NCBI RefSeq assembly: GCF_032118995.1
Contig: NC_092659.1
Coordinates: 14,564,177-14,628,176 of the forward strand
From: Asterias amurensis
Taxonomy: Eukaryota; Echinodermata; Asteroidea; Forcipulatida; Asteriidae
Reading direction: 5' to 3'
Length of the DNA: 64,000 nucleotides
Numbering within the stretch: the stretch's first letter is position 1; every line of letters begins with the position of its first letter. Below, piece by piece: positions 32,212 to 45,078 of the stretch. The notes below the pieces were generated by a model, which was not told the DNA's origin, did no database searches, and saw only the letters and a list, made by a program, of their open reading frames with translations. The position numbers were made by a program, and so were the translations under genes.

Positions 32212-35200
32212 ACATGCTGTTGATGTCCTCTCAAAATTCATTGAAATCATGTATGGAGCCAAGGATGACGTTTTCCCACTCCTAGAGAATAAAGATTTCT
32301 GGACACTCGTATTTAGGGCACAAGGAAAGATGGCCAAGGAACTGCAGAACAACTGGGTGTACAAAGCAGTGGTGAACACTTTGATCTCTGTAGAGCAGAA
32401 CTTCTTCCAAAAGAAAGTCACTGTTGGGTTTATCACTAGACTCGAACAGTATCAGGACTGTCTGGTGCAACTTTGTGGACATGTAAATACAGATGCAGAG
32501 TATGCAAAGAAAAGGCATCAAACATTCAAAGAACCTTGTTTCATAATTAAGGCCAATGAAGAAATGCTTCACCAACTGGAAACATTCTTGGTTTTTTGCA
32601 GCAAGTTTAAAGGGATTCTGAGTGAAACAGATCTGGACATGATGAGAAAAGAACTTCACTTACGAAGGCAACATGTTGATGCAGAAAGTCAAACATGTTT
32701 GACGAGTCTTGTTGATCCTGGATACTGGGGGTTCTTATCACCTTTCCTGGAAATTGCAAAAGGGACACTGAAGTTGTCGAGTTCCACTGTGTTCTCTAAC
32801 ATTTGCCTTTTTGTTGTTGAGAGCATCCAAACAAAAAAACTTGGCAGTGCCCCACTTACAGCTCAAGATTCTTCCTCAGATATGGACTCAGAAGTAGAAG
32901 AACTATCTGATGCGGAGACTGAAGATCAGCTCGAAGACGAGCCTGAGTCGAAGTCTCTGAAACTTGATGAATTCTCTGAATTAGTTTCATCAAAATGTCT
33001 GCCTGTGTTTGAAGAACTTCGTTCTGACATTGCAAAAGGGTGTAAGACCATGACAGTTCATAACATGAAAATTATGTTTGCTGGAGTGATCAAGGCAGAG
33101 GAACTCCACCAAGAGCTTGAAAACATGCAAATCTTTAAGCCCCCCAAACAATCAATGGAATACCTCAAGACTTGGATTAACCTGGAAGAAATGAGAGTTT
33201 TTTCTAAGCAGTTGCACTGTCTGTTCATGCTATTTGAAGTACATAAACAAAAAACGGGTGACCTGATGAAAAATGTGGAAACTTTGGTTGACATCTTTGA
33301 CCCTGAAAATGATGGCAAGACGATTGAAGAAGTCCATATGGCAGTAAAGTCAATCCAAGATGTTGATAAGAAGTTTAATGACGATGATTGGTGCACAATA
33401 AATGCGCTAGTTCTCTCTAAAGACTTGATTCTGTTCCTGAAACCCATCATTGACGATGACCTCAGAAATCTCACAGACGCCGTGGAGGAGAGGTCAGATT
33501 CTTTAATCAACGAGTCCACTGTGTCAGATCTTATAGAAGTACAGCGGTACATGGGACCATTTCTGAGAATTGAAGTCATGGACACACCGCAAAAGCTCAT
33601 CAAGGCCATAGCCAAGAGTAAACAACTAGAAATCAAGAACGTGTCTGAAAAGATCAGAACATGCAATGCACATTTCCATGCCTTGAAGAATCTGTACAAC
33701 AACATTGCTCAGCGAGGAGAGATGACTAAGAAAATAATCAGAAGTGCCCTTGAGAAGGGCTGGTACGAATTCGTCTTGAGCGAAGATGGGGAGTTGTGCA
33801 AGGTGTCCATGAGCTACACAAGGGATGATGGATCTTGTGCAACATATGAGCAAGATGAGCTTAATGATTTACGAAGTAGAGCCCTCCTCATGGTGAACTC
33901 AAGAATGTCTCATCAGCCTGAGAGAAGACAAGGGGATAACGATGATAGTCATTTGTCCAAAAATCTCCAGGAATTTATACAATGCATAGATGAGGTGATT
34001 GAAATTGTTGCGCTCTGTTCAAGGCTCTCTAATTCTGGTCACTACCACTTCAGACGGTTCCATGATAGTGTCCGAGATCTGGAGAGTCTCCTCTCACTAA
34101 AGGATCGCCTGGAAAGAGAGGATTGTACTTGGAGAGTCATTCTGGAGGATGCAAGGGGTGAGTTCTACTTCTTGAACTTCTTCCATGCGAGACAACTATG
34201 GCTGCTAGATCAGTTCTTTAGAGGAGAAGTTGATGCGAGCAGAGAAGTTGTTAATCTGTTCCACTATGTCAACCCTGACATCAGTGTGGACATCAACTTA
34301 AGAGAGTATTATGAATCACTAGATGACACTGAGGATTTGAGGGAGCGTGTTTTCCAGATTGGTGCAGCTCTCAAGGAAGTTTTTTCAGATGTGGTGTCTC
34401 CTGTTCGAGACATTGTGTGTCTTAAACCTCATCAAAAGGCAACTGTCGAAAGCACTGTCCAACATGGAACTGTGTTTGTAGCAGAACTAGACCCAGACAG
34501 CACAAACTCTATTCCAGTTCTCATGACATTGCTAAGGAACACAACTGGAAAGTACCCTCAGGCAAATCATGTGCTTTTCTGCCACTCTGAAAACACATGG
34601 GAAGAAGTGTACCTTTTGTTACAGAGGTGTCGCAAAGCATCCACAATGCCACAAAAAGATCTTTATGCACTCATAAATGTTGAACAGCTGACTACAGAGA
34701 TCCAATTTATGCTGGTCGATGAGGTGAGGGGAATTCAGGAAGAGGGGGAAGAGGAATGTCCTTTCCTGTTGGCCATAATTTGCCGTGGGGGAAGCCATCA
34801 CCACATTATCGATCAATTTACTCCACATTACACTCACAGAATACAAGGAATGACATCCAATGAAATGCAAGACTGTCTTGAGCAGGGTTGGCCAGATGTT
34901 GAAGTAATCACTTCTGAAGTTCCTGGGCTTGGAAAATCGGAGTACATATCTTGCAGAGCATCAGAAAAGGGGAAAGGTTGCCATTTGTTACCGATGGGAG
35001 GACCACAGACAAAGACTGATCTCGTCCGTCAGTTGTTGCAGAGGCCTCCATCCGAGTTTCAACTGCTTCACATTGACATAAGAACAACATCAAACCCAAG
35101 CTTGATTGATTCATTCATTTTTGAGCTTTTGGTGGTTGGCATGGTGGTTGCAGGTACCTTTTTGTGTGAGTTGAATACAAGTGACATCTTGATTGAAATT

Positions 35201-38200
35201 GCAAACACTCAACAGAATAGCCTTAGTGACTCACTCACAAACTGCTGTAACTTTAAAAGACGTCACATTGAATGGGACAACTATGAGAGTTTCCTGGTGA
35301 GTGAAGAGGTTAACAGCCCGGTTCAAGTTGTGTGCAGCTACTTGAACGCAGTGAATGATGGATCACTTGATGCAAAGCAGATAACCTTTTCCAGTTCATC
35401 AAAGGGATCACTGCTCCCAGAGGATAAGTGCAGGCATCTCTTAAGAACCCACTTCTCTCCAACATCCAAGATGGCGTTTACTACTGTTAATATGTTCCTG
35501 AATGTATTAGCAACAGAGCTGAAGAAACTGTCTGCCTCTCATTACTTCACTGAAGAAGCACTGCACATTATGCTTGGGAAAGATGAACATTGTGTACGAT
35601 CAGACCTCTTCAAAGCACTTGATGCTGTCGCACAAGAATTTTCATCTCGCTCCGTAGAGACCGGTGGTACACAGTCAACGACTGGTAGAGATGCAGCAGA
35701 AGCCTTGAATGAACTTCATCAAGGTCCATCGGTGACTGCAGAAAAAATGGTGGCACGTGTGAAAGGCATGGTACAGTGGGCAGATAGTAATCACCTCATG
35801 GTAGTATTCAACCAGCAAGACACTCAAACATTGTCAACTCTCTATCGTCTCTTAAGTCAGGTCCCCAAAAGTGTAAAGAATCTGTTCGAACAGCAACTTG
35901 ACAAAGAGCTACCCGACTACCAAAAAGTGTCACAAGACCAACTTCAATCAGTGCTGGAGAAAATCTGTCGAAACACTCGAGATCCATTTGCAAGGAGCAA
36001 ACTTGGCCATTTGGACAAAGGGTATGCACTGACTCCAGATAACTTAATGAAGATGGTCTTGATTTATATGAGGATTAAGTCTCGGATCCCAGTTGTCATC
36101 ATGGGTGAGACTGGATGTGGGAAGACAACTCTGATTACATACCTTGCACGTGTTTGCGAGGTACCTTTCTATGTACTCAACTTTCATGCAGGAATTGAAA
36201 TTGACACCATCATTGACTTCATCCATAGCAAGAAGAAAGAAGCTGAAAAAAATCTTGATGGCCAAATATGGTGCTTCCTCGATGAAATCAATACCTGTGA
36301 TCACCTAGGGCTTTTGAGTGAAGTTATTTGCCACCAAAGTTGTTGTGGGGAACTGTTGCCAATCAACCTTGTTTTTCTGGCAGCTTGCAATCCTTACTCA
36401 ATGCGTCAGGGAGACATCCAGACATCTGGATTAACCGATAAACTTGTCACTGACGAGCAGTCAAAGTTAGTGTACAGAGTAAACCCCCTGCCAGAGGCAT
36501 TGATGGATTATGTGTGGGATTATGGTGCTCTGGATGCAAAAGATGAAAAAGCTTACATTGAGAGAATGATCAAGGGTAATATCGATGATGATTTAGTGCC
36601 TCTCTTTGTGGACCTTTTGATAATGTCACAGGAGTTCATAAAAAGCACTATGAAGAACAATTACAGTGTAAGCCTGCGAGATGTCAATAGGTGCAAACAT
36701 CTTGCCCATTGGATGACAAAAATGCTGAAAGACAAAAAACTTGCTAAAGTCGAGCACAACAGCACGTGTGGTCAAGAATATGAAACTAGGGCTTTAATTC
36801 TTGCACTAGCACACTGCTACCATTCTCGATTAACAACAGCTAATGACAGGAAATTGTACAGAGAGGAGATGTCCAAAATCTTCAAAACGAAAAATCATCC
36901 TGAATTTTCAGAAGGCCACATTGAAGAGGTGATCAAATGCGAACAACTTGACATTCTCAACCGAATGGAATTGGAGGAGGGAATTGCCAAAAATGAGGCA
37001 CTGCGAGAGAATGTGTTCGTTGTCCTTATTTCCATTCTAAACAGGATTCCTGTGTTTCTGGTTGGAAAACCGGGCTGCAGCAAGTCACTCTCAATGCAGC
37101 TCATTCGCACTAATCTGAGAGGACCTGACTCAAAGGACAAATACTTCAAGACATTACCTGCTGTCTATGTTGTCTCCTATCAGGGATCAGAATCGTCAAC
37201 GTCAGAAGGAATCATCAAAGTCTTTGAGAAGGCAAATCGCTATAAGGAGCACAATCCAGATATCATACCGGTCGTCCTCCTAGATGAGATAGGTCTGGCA
37301 GAGAACTCCTCCTTCAACCCGCTCAAGGTTCTTCACAGCTTGTTAGAGCCAAGCACAGGTGATTTTCCTGAGATGGCAGTTGTTGGGATATCAAACTGGG
37401 CACTGGATGCTGCAAAGATGAACCGAGCTGTACATCTATCACGACCAGAACCAAATGCAGATGATCTGTTTGAAACAGCAAAGTCCATTCGAGATGAGAA
37501 CTCCATGCGGAGCGGCATGACTAGAGGTAAACAAAAACATGAGCATAACCTGCTGCTGAAAAAACTAGCTGAGGCTTACCACTCACACCATCAGTCTCAG
37601 GCACGTAAAAACTTCCATGGTTTAAGAGATTACTATTCACTTATCAAGAGTATCGCAATGTCCTCATCACAACGAGATGCAGCCATTTCATTGGAGATCG
37701 GTCTTCTTCGAAACTTTGGAGGAAATCAAGAAGCTATGACAGGTATAATGAACGACTTTATGGATACAATGGATGTTGACCAAAGTCCAGATTCAAGACC
37801 AACGACCATTAAGCTGATAGAAGACAATCTGGAGGATAGGTTTGCCCGCCACCTGATGCTAATAACAAGTGGAGACTCTGCATTAAGCATCATCGAGGAA
37901 GTATTAAGTAAGATGAAGAAAAAGTACATATCCCTTCTTGGAAGCCGGTTTGATGATGACCTCTCTGAGGAATACAACTATCGTATCTTGAGTGAGATAA
38001 TTCTTTGCATGGAAGAAGGTTATATCCTTGTGTTACGAGACCTGGATAACGTGTATAGTAGTCTCTATGACATGCTGAATCAGAACTACACCATCGTTAG
38101 TAAGAAGCGGCATTGTCGTGTAGCTCTGGGTGCTTATAGTAATCCGATGTGTCATGTTCATCAAGATTTCAGGTGCATTGTCGTTATAGACCAGCAGAAT

Positions 38201-39774
38201 GTTGACTACTCTGATCCACCATTGTTGAATAGATTTGAGAAGCAAACTCTCACATTCATGGATGTTGTGAATGATCAACAGAAGGCTGTCATTGCTTCAC
38301 TGCAAAAGTGGGTTGAAGACGTCTCAACAATACCCAACATGCAGTTTACTCCAAAGCAAGCATTCTTGGGATACCACAATGATACCCTCCCCTCACTCGT
38401 GTTTTCTCACTGTCGAGATGTAAAGCCTGAAGAGATGGAAGTGGATAAAATTGTACAGCTGTGTAAACATGACCTTGTAAAAATTGCTCCACCTGATGCA
38501 GTTCTAAGGTCATCAAAGTCAAACCTTGCTGTGGATGAAGTACACAAATTACAGGACCAGTATCTGAAACTCCCCGTAAACGGTGGTTTAAGGCATTATT
38601 TGAAGTTGTTACTTGAGATGAAAAACAGAGCACAGGCAGCATCAATTGAATATTCTCTGCGTGACAACCCAATGAAGTTGATTGTGTATACCTTCAGTAG
38701 CATTCACACTGATCTTCGTACTTGTTTGGCAGACATGCCAAGTTTCCAGGTAGAGAAACTGAGCAAGTTCACGTCGGAACGACAACTGACTGCGGCACTT
38801 CAACGCTTCAATTGTAGCAATGATCAATTCTTTATCCTTCAGTGCAAGACATCTCTAGATGCAAAGCATATGCTTCTTGCTAAATGCCTCATAGACCGGT
38901 GGATGGGCATGTACAAGACGGACAAAATGTACAGAGGAGTCAAACATGCTTGCATAATTGTTCATGTAGAACGAGACCAAGTAGGGATGGCATCAAGTTT
39001 TCCTTGGCAGTTTAACTTCCTTTGCGGCTGGCAACAAGTCACACTAGATGTACTGGAGGAACCAGAGCTTCAGATTAAAGAAATCATCAAGATGTCAATA
39101 GAAGACATTTGTGCCAAGACGGTTGATGTTGGTAATGTCATTAAGTTCAATTTGCCATGGTGTTTCACACGTATCGCATATACTGATCAGTCTAAAGATG
39201 TCATGGAAATTCTTGAGTTGATCAGACGAATCACCGAGTCTCCAAAGCTCATTGACTGTTTCTGCAGAACAGTTTTACAGGATATCCAGAAAGATGGGGT
39301 AGATGGAGTAGTTGATGAATCTGGAATTAATAAGGGAGCATGGCAGGTTTCTGTTGCATGTGAACATGAATTGCTTGTTGAATGTTCTAGCTTCAACTAT
39401 GCCCTTGTGGAGCACGTGAAACGCAAAATTAGACAGCCACTTTTCAAGATTGTGTTCTTTCTAGAGAGACACAATGCTTGGAACAGCTTCTTCAGTCAGG
39501 CTCAACAAAAAGACATTTGGAAAACAATGTTCTGTAATCCCTTGATCTTCGATGTTCGATCACATGCACTTCCAGAACCAAATGGGGTAGAATCTTGCCC
39601 AATACATAAGACACTTCCATTGCTGGAATTTCCTTTCTTCAGCAAGCTGTATGACATCATTGAAGAACAATTGAAGTGCTTGATGGCAGATGCAAGGGAA
39701 AAACTGATTGCAGAAAATTCCTATATTGACGAGGCTGAGATGACTACAGAGTTGACACAAGTCTTACGTGACAG
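32212..39774 (+). CDS. RNF213: RNF213-like, exon 6 (AAA+ core, 2,521 codons)
   Basis: A single 7.6-kb exon. An acidic linker lies at 32870-32960 (SDMDSEVEELSDAETEDQ). Third AAA module: Walker A GETGCGKT (36104-36127, residue about 2324), Walker B WCFLDEIN (about 36269), sensor LAACNPY. Fourth module: Walker A GKPGCSKS (37064-37087, residue about 2644), Walker B VVLLDEIGLAEN, downstream MNRAVHLSRPEP. Both have the lysine and acidic residues needed for ATP binding and hydrolysis. LLNRFEKQTLTF and the segment ending GWQQVTLDVLEEPE are characteristic of RNF213. The exon ends VLRD plus a split Arg codon. Large exons are usual for this gene in animals. Confidence 0.95.
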
Positions 39775-39978
39775 GTAGGCTATTTTTCTTTTGCATGAAA
39801 CACAACAATATTGTTTCTTGTGCAGAAATTATTTGAGTCAAGCGCTGCCAATGCAGGATAGCTCCGCGCCATACCCTTAACGCCTCATTGATGTGCAATT
39901 GCTTTATAAATTAAGGAAAGGAATTAAAATAATTACGTAAACAAATGACTGATTGCTCCAAATTGGTTGGTTACACTA

Positions 39979-40392
39979 ACACCGCATTTACACTTGATCC
40001 TCCTACAAGGATCCAAGGAAGATCAGATCCCAAAAGCGAGATCAAGCATTTTTGTGCCGCGTTCACATTTGAGTGTGATCTCGCATAGTTCTATTCAGCT
40101 GACGGCAAAGGCTACTGTCGATGTCATTGATTGTGGCCAGCCACGGACGATGACAGGTAGGCAAAGCTTTGTTTACAATTTCTTGACCCGACACACTGGA
40201 TGTGAGCAGCTTAAATTGCAAGATCTGATCTCAATCTGCATTCACATTTGGGTTTTTTTAATAACGGGAGGTCAAAAAGGGGATCTGATCCTGATCCTGA
40301 TCGTGTTCACACTAGCCGGTGATCTCTCTTTGAGCGCCTTTTCGAGATCAGATCCTCCTTTGAACCTCCTAGCAGGATCAAGAACGCGGTGT
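39979..40392. mobile_element. Intronic MITE with ACACCGC termini
   Basis: ACACCGCATTTACACTTGAT and the inverse at GATCAAGAACGCGGTGT, with repeated GATCAGATCC/GGATCTGATC motifs near both ends. Lies in RNF213-like intron 6. A 147-codon frame across it is a by-product. Confidence 0.7.
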
Positions 40393-40582
40393 AAGAAGAT
40401 CACCCTATAATTCAGATGGAGGAGCACCGATTGCTTGTTAATCTGGAGGTTGCAATTACTAAAATTTAACTTATTGCCAAGAAGTTAGAGTTTCTACAAT
40501 TTACTATAAAAAAAACTATGCTCATTTCATAGTAAAAACGTACCAAAAAAACACTTTCCTCAACGGATCAAACCTTGTAAGC

Positions 40583-40898
40583 TTAAAGGAACATTATAGA
40601 ATCAGTTTTTGCTAAAGCAGCGCTGCTGGCAGTGTGGACACTTTATGTAATCCACCATAAAAAATACATAAACTGACAAACTGACATGTTTGAGATCAAT
40701 CGGCCTTCTGGTTCACGAGAAAAAAACCAATTACACATTTTTGCATGACTCCAAGTGGGAAATTAGTTGTTTGTATTTCTCATCAAATATGACATTTCAG
40801 ACAGTTTCAAGGCATGTTTACTTACTACTGGCAAATTTTACGTAACTATGTGATCTTAGACGAGTTGTTTTCTCGCCTAATCTGTAATGTTCCTTTAA
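40583..40898. mobile_element. TTAA-flanked MITE family D next to a splice acceptor
   Basis: TTAAAGGAACATTATAGAAT opens at 40583 and CTGTAATGTTCCTTTAA closes at 40898. Only the short tract GTCCTTTGTTTTCTTTTTCAG separates it from exon 7, so the branch point of intron 6 probably lies inside or at the edge of the element. Confidence 0.75.
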
Positions 40899-40919
40899 GT
40901 CCTTTGTTTTCTTTTTCAG

Positions 40920-43900
40920 ACTACCCGAAGCAATCAAGTATGATTTGGCACTACATGTTGATGATGAGTTTATGGAAGAGAATCTTGATCTTTATCTGAA
41001 CGATCTGTGTAATGTCTTCTCAGTTGACTGCGTGAGTCAAATGTCTCAAGAAGCTCGTGTTCATGCTACCAGGTTGCTTGTCAAATTGCAGGATTCTGCA
41101 TTAGTGGAGGGTCTGTCAACGATCGAACAACTGTCTTATTGGCATATTTCTCTTAGAATGAAGTCTGACCTAGTGGCTGCCGAGCTTCAGCTTCTGCACA
41201 TGTACCAAGTGGCAACAGGGAACGATTGTGTGCAGTTACTGGGGGTAATAGCAGACTCCATAGACAGTCAAGATGTGAATCCATGTTCTGATGATGAAAA
41301 GAGTATTGCGTCAGGGAATTTTTTAGATGCTAGTGATATTTTACTGTCTGAACTTGAGGAAGATTTGGAACACGACCAAGTTTCAGACACCTCATCCTTT
41401 GTATCAGCATTTGAAAGTTACTACAGTGACGGTTCAGTCACATCAGATAAAGCTGACATTCCACTCAAACTGTCTCTTGTTTCTCATGTTTGCAAATCTC
41501 TACTGCCAACTGAAGTTCTCTTAGAACATTGCCAAAGTCAGAATATTTGGGCGAGACGCATCAACAACATTCTGTTGCTGGCAGCTAGCATTGGGGTGAG
41601 ACCACAGGAGCTTCATTACCTTCATCTTTGCAAAGACTTTGTCAACTTGCTGGCCGTGCCCAATAATCTTCCAGATGACAAATTGGCTACACTTGGTGAG
41701 CTCATAGCTGATATCGATGACAACACTCTTGACAGCGAAAGGGTTTTTGAGTTTGTACTAGAGATCATACATGAGGTTTCCAATGAAGACCCTGAAGGAT
41801 CTGTGCAGCAATTGTTTCTGACGAAGTACTTTGGCCGCTGTCTAGAATCTAACAATGACACTCCCTTGCTTAATGATATTTTAAGACTGCTTATCACTGA
41901 AAAGGGGGAACTCATTAAAGGCTCACGACTAGTCTTGTTCCGTGTCATACGTGATGAAATTGAGGACAGAGAGCATGAGTCTGTGTATACAAAAGTCATC
42001 CGTGAAGGTGTGAATCCTAACGACTTGTCAGATAATCTGGTTACTTTAGACGAGGTGCTTTTGGAACTTCCATCTGGAGAAAACCACCACTTTGCAGTTC
42101 TCTGTTGCGACTTGATTGAGGAGAATGGTTTTCAAGACCTTACAGCTCTGCGAATGATGTCGGGTGGTTCTTCCTCACATGTAGTGACTGCAATGAAAGC
42201 GTGTCGATTGCTTGAAAAGGCGAATAAATGTTCTCTTCAGCTTGTCTGTGCTTTGGCGTTCTTAAACAAGCTGTTCCGTGTTTTCGCAGAGTACCTGATT
42301 GACAATATTGAGACGTTTCCTGAGACGGGGGAAGACTTTGCACTCCTGAAGCATATTCGTGATGTGGTTTGTTCCCTAAAACAATGTGACAGAGAGCTCA
42401 ATGTCCAACTATGGATTTTGAGATACCTATCCCAGCAAGACAGCAACAATGATCTGCACAAACTGATGTCAAGTTTAAGCAGGGAAGTTGAATTCCTAAA
42501 AGGGATTAATCTGACTGATTTATGCTCCCGCTCTGGCATTGGTTTTAATCCTATGAGCTACATGGACTTGAACGGAGAGATCACTAAAGCCTTGGCAGAT
42601 TTGCAATTGCGTAACAAAAAGGTTGACATGAGAACTGTGTTGGGCAGTCTGAAATCCAGTCCAAAACAACGTATTGCATTCATGGCTGTCCTTGCAGAGT
42701 ATTATTATTTTGCTGGTAAAACAAAATACCTCACTGACTCTGAAAAGTCTCAAGCTAAATGGATTGCCAAGGAAATTGAGAAGGCAAGTCTTGACGAAAC
42801 ACCATGGTGGCAACTCATGAAGGCTGTCTTGGGATTGTCTGATTTCAGGGGAAGAATGCAACTATCAAAGCAGTCCAAGGTCAGTGATGTGAGGCTAGCC
42901 TCTGTGCTGCTGCATATATCTGCAGTTGCTGTTGGTAACCATTCAGCAGGTCAACAAGTGCGTAATTTCTTGCAGTTTCTCTGTCCATCTGAACAACTTA
43001 ACGAATTGCATTTCCCTGGTGCAGCAACGTTAGCCAGGAAGGCAAATCAACAGACAAGGTCGGTCATTTGCAAATGCAGTCAATGGTTAGTCCAGAGCCT
43101 GGGGCAGGGTTCACATAGGGTAAAATGTCCAACATGTGGCAGAAAGATCAACTGGCCAGACTTGCCAGGTGCTGTTAAAGAAGAGCAGGAAACCGCTGTT
43201 GGATACAAGTATCCCCCGGTTGAATCCTGGGAAAACCTGGAACAAACAGGCAACATCTCCATCTTGTCAAGATTCATCATCGACTTCTTGGTTCATGGTT
43301 GCCTGTTTATTGCATCCGAACTATTTCCACCAGAGTCCAATATGGTTGGTGTATGTAGTGCGGCCGAGCTTGATTTGAGAATGACCAAGCTTTGGGATAC
43401 AATGGCAGTTGTTCTCAGGGCTGGTCGTCAAGACACATGTGTGCTTCTTCATTGTATCATTAAGGAAATCAGCCCAATGCTCACAGATACACAGTACACG
43501 TTCGTTTCAGCTGCAAATCGGGACCAGCAGGAGATTGAGATAGACAAAGTAGTTCAAAAGATACTGTCGAATTCCACACTATGCAGGAAACAGTTTCTGC
43601 AAGATTCCTTTGAAGCATTTGGTACACCAGTTGATAAATCGCTGCAGCATCAACTACAGGAGTTGGACAATATTGATGGAGACACATGCAAGTTGGTATC
43701 AAGATCGGTCCGTCAAAAACGTCAGCCATCTCTTGAAGATCTCAAGGCATGCTTCTGTGATCGAAGCAAGAATGTTGAACGCTTCCCTTTCCTTCATCTA
43801 GTTTTGTCAAAGTACAATGCCTTGAAGTACGTTGGCAATCTATCTGCTTTGCTTGAATGGAACAAACTAGTAAGTGCTCGACTGAGTCAGCGACGTGAAA

Positions 43901-45078
43901 AGCGCAAATATGCAGATCGACCAGTCAGATCTTTGATTGAGGCTTTTCCAAGTATGTCTGATCCCTGGACAGCCTTCAGAGATGCAGCCAAAGAAGTTTG
44001 TGATGGATGGACTGAACTTACTGGTGAAACTACAAAACCTAAATATACCACCGAGGACTCGGATATCATAAAGTGCCTGATGCCAACAGGGAAAGAGAAG
44101 AACACCCTAAAGCAAATGATAAAAACTCTACAAGAAGTGCAAAACAAATTCTTGACAGAGGCTCTTGAGATTGCTGTTACGAAAGAGTGTCCTGCAATTA
44201 GCTTTCTTATTAAAGAAAACCACCTTGCTGCTCTCCAAACAAAGCCTCTCGATCAAGTAGGGAAGAAAGACATCATAACCAATCCCTGGAATGATCAGTG
44301 TCTTTGCTATCACGACATCAATACCGAGTATGGTCAGGGCACAGAGATCACATATGAGTTCAACCAGATTGAAATGGAAGTAGCTTTTGCCACTGTAGTG
44401 AATAAAATGATCCTAACAGATGGCTGCGCATTGGAAGGCTTTATCTTTTCAGATGATCTGTACCACTCTTCAACAGCCATTCTTGAGGAAATGTCAACAA
44501 AAGTCAAACAGGAAACCTTGCCAAAGGATATCGCAAATCTGGTCAATCAAGGTGAAAGAAGAAAGCAAGGTACTTCCACAAACGACCTGCTTCAGCAGTT
44601 AGAAGTTCTCATGGGTTTAATTAAGAGAACAAGTGGTGAACCAGAGGCTACTTTACAAGACTACATCAGTAAATGGAGTGCCATCTTAACAATTGAGTCA
44701 CCAGAACTGTTCGCATCCATCAAGTTGAAACACATAGTTTCTCTTTATCAGCAATTAGAGGTGCTTTTAGCAACTGCTACTGTACAGACTCTAGATGAAA
44801 CGTTTCAAATGAAGCTCCCTGTGAAATCTGAGCATGAGCTGGAGAGATGTTGCAGCGAAAGACCTGGCGATGCCCTCATCCTGATCAGAGACATCCTGAA
44901 GAGGTTTGTTTTCCGCTACCTCAGGGCCCGACATAGCTTTGAACCAGACTGCAAGAAGAGACTGCGTGACCTGTTGAAGGACATGAGTGGCCATGATCGT
45001 GTGATGCCTCTGCTCAACAAGGATCTACAACTCTGTCACATTGTGAAACTTCTGGAGTTCTTCGATAGAAAAATCAAG
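40920..45078 (+). CDS. RNF213: RNF213-like, exon 7 (E3 region, degenerate RZ finger)
   Basis: Acceptor TTCTTTTTCAG ends at 40919; donor CAAG|GTAAGT at 45079. Starts LPEAIKYDLALHVDDEF. In vertebrate RNF213 this part carries a RING, helical shell, RZ finger and C-terminal domain. No RING Cys/His pattern is present. The RZ equivalent is at 43063-43150: C4264-x-C4266-x16-C4283-x2-C4286 (CKCSQWLVQSLGQG, then VKCPTCGRKI). The CPxCG end is kept, but the C-x3-H with Gly-His and the later E-C-G cysteine are replaced. The downstream helical core (LVCALAFLNKLF, LLEFFDRKIK) is open and intact, so the gene looks functional though altered. Confidence 0.9.

Noticed and set aside
33058-33705. 215-codon minus-strand frame opposite RNF213-like exon 6
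   Set aside because: Antisense shadow of a confidently assigned coding exon, without motifs.
39967-40410. 147-codon frame in RNF213-like intron 6
   Set aside because: It coincides with an inverted-repeat MITE and has no recognisable domain.
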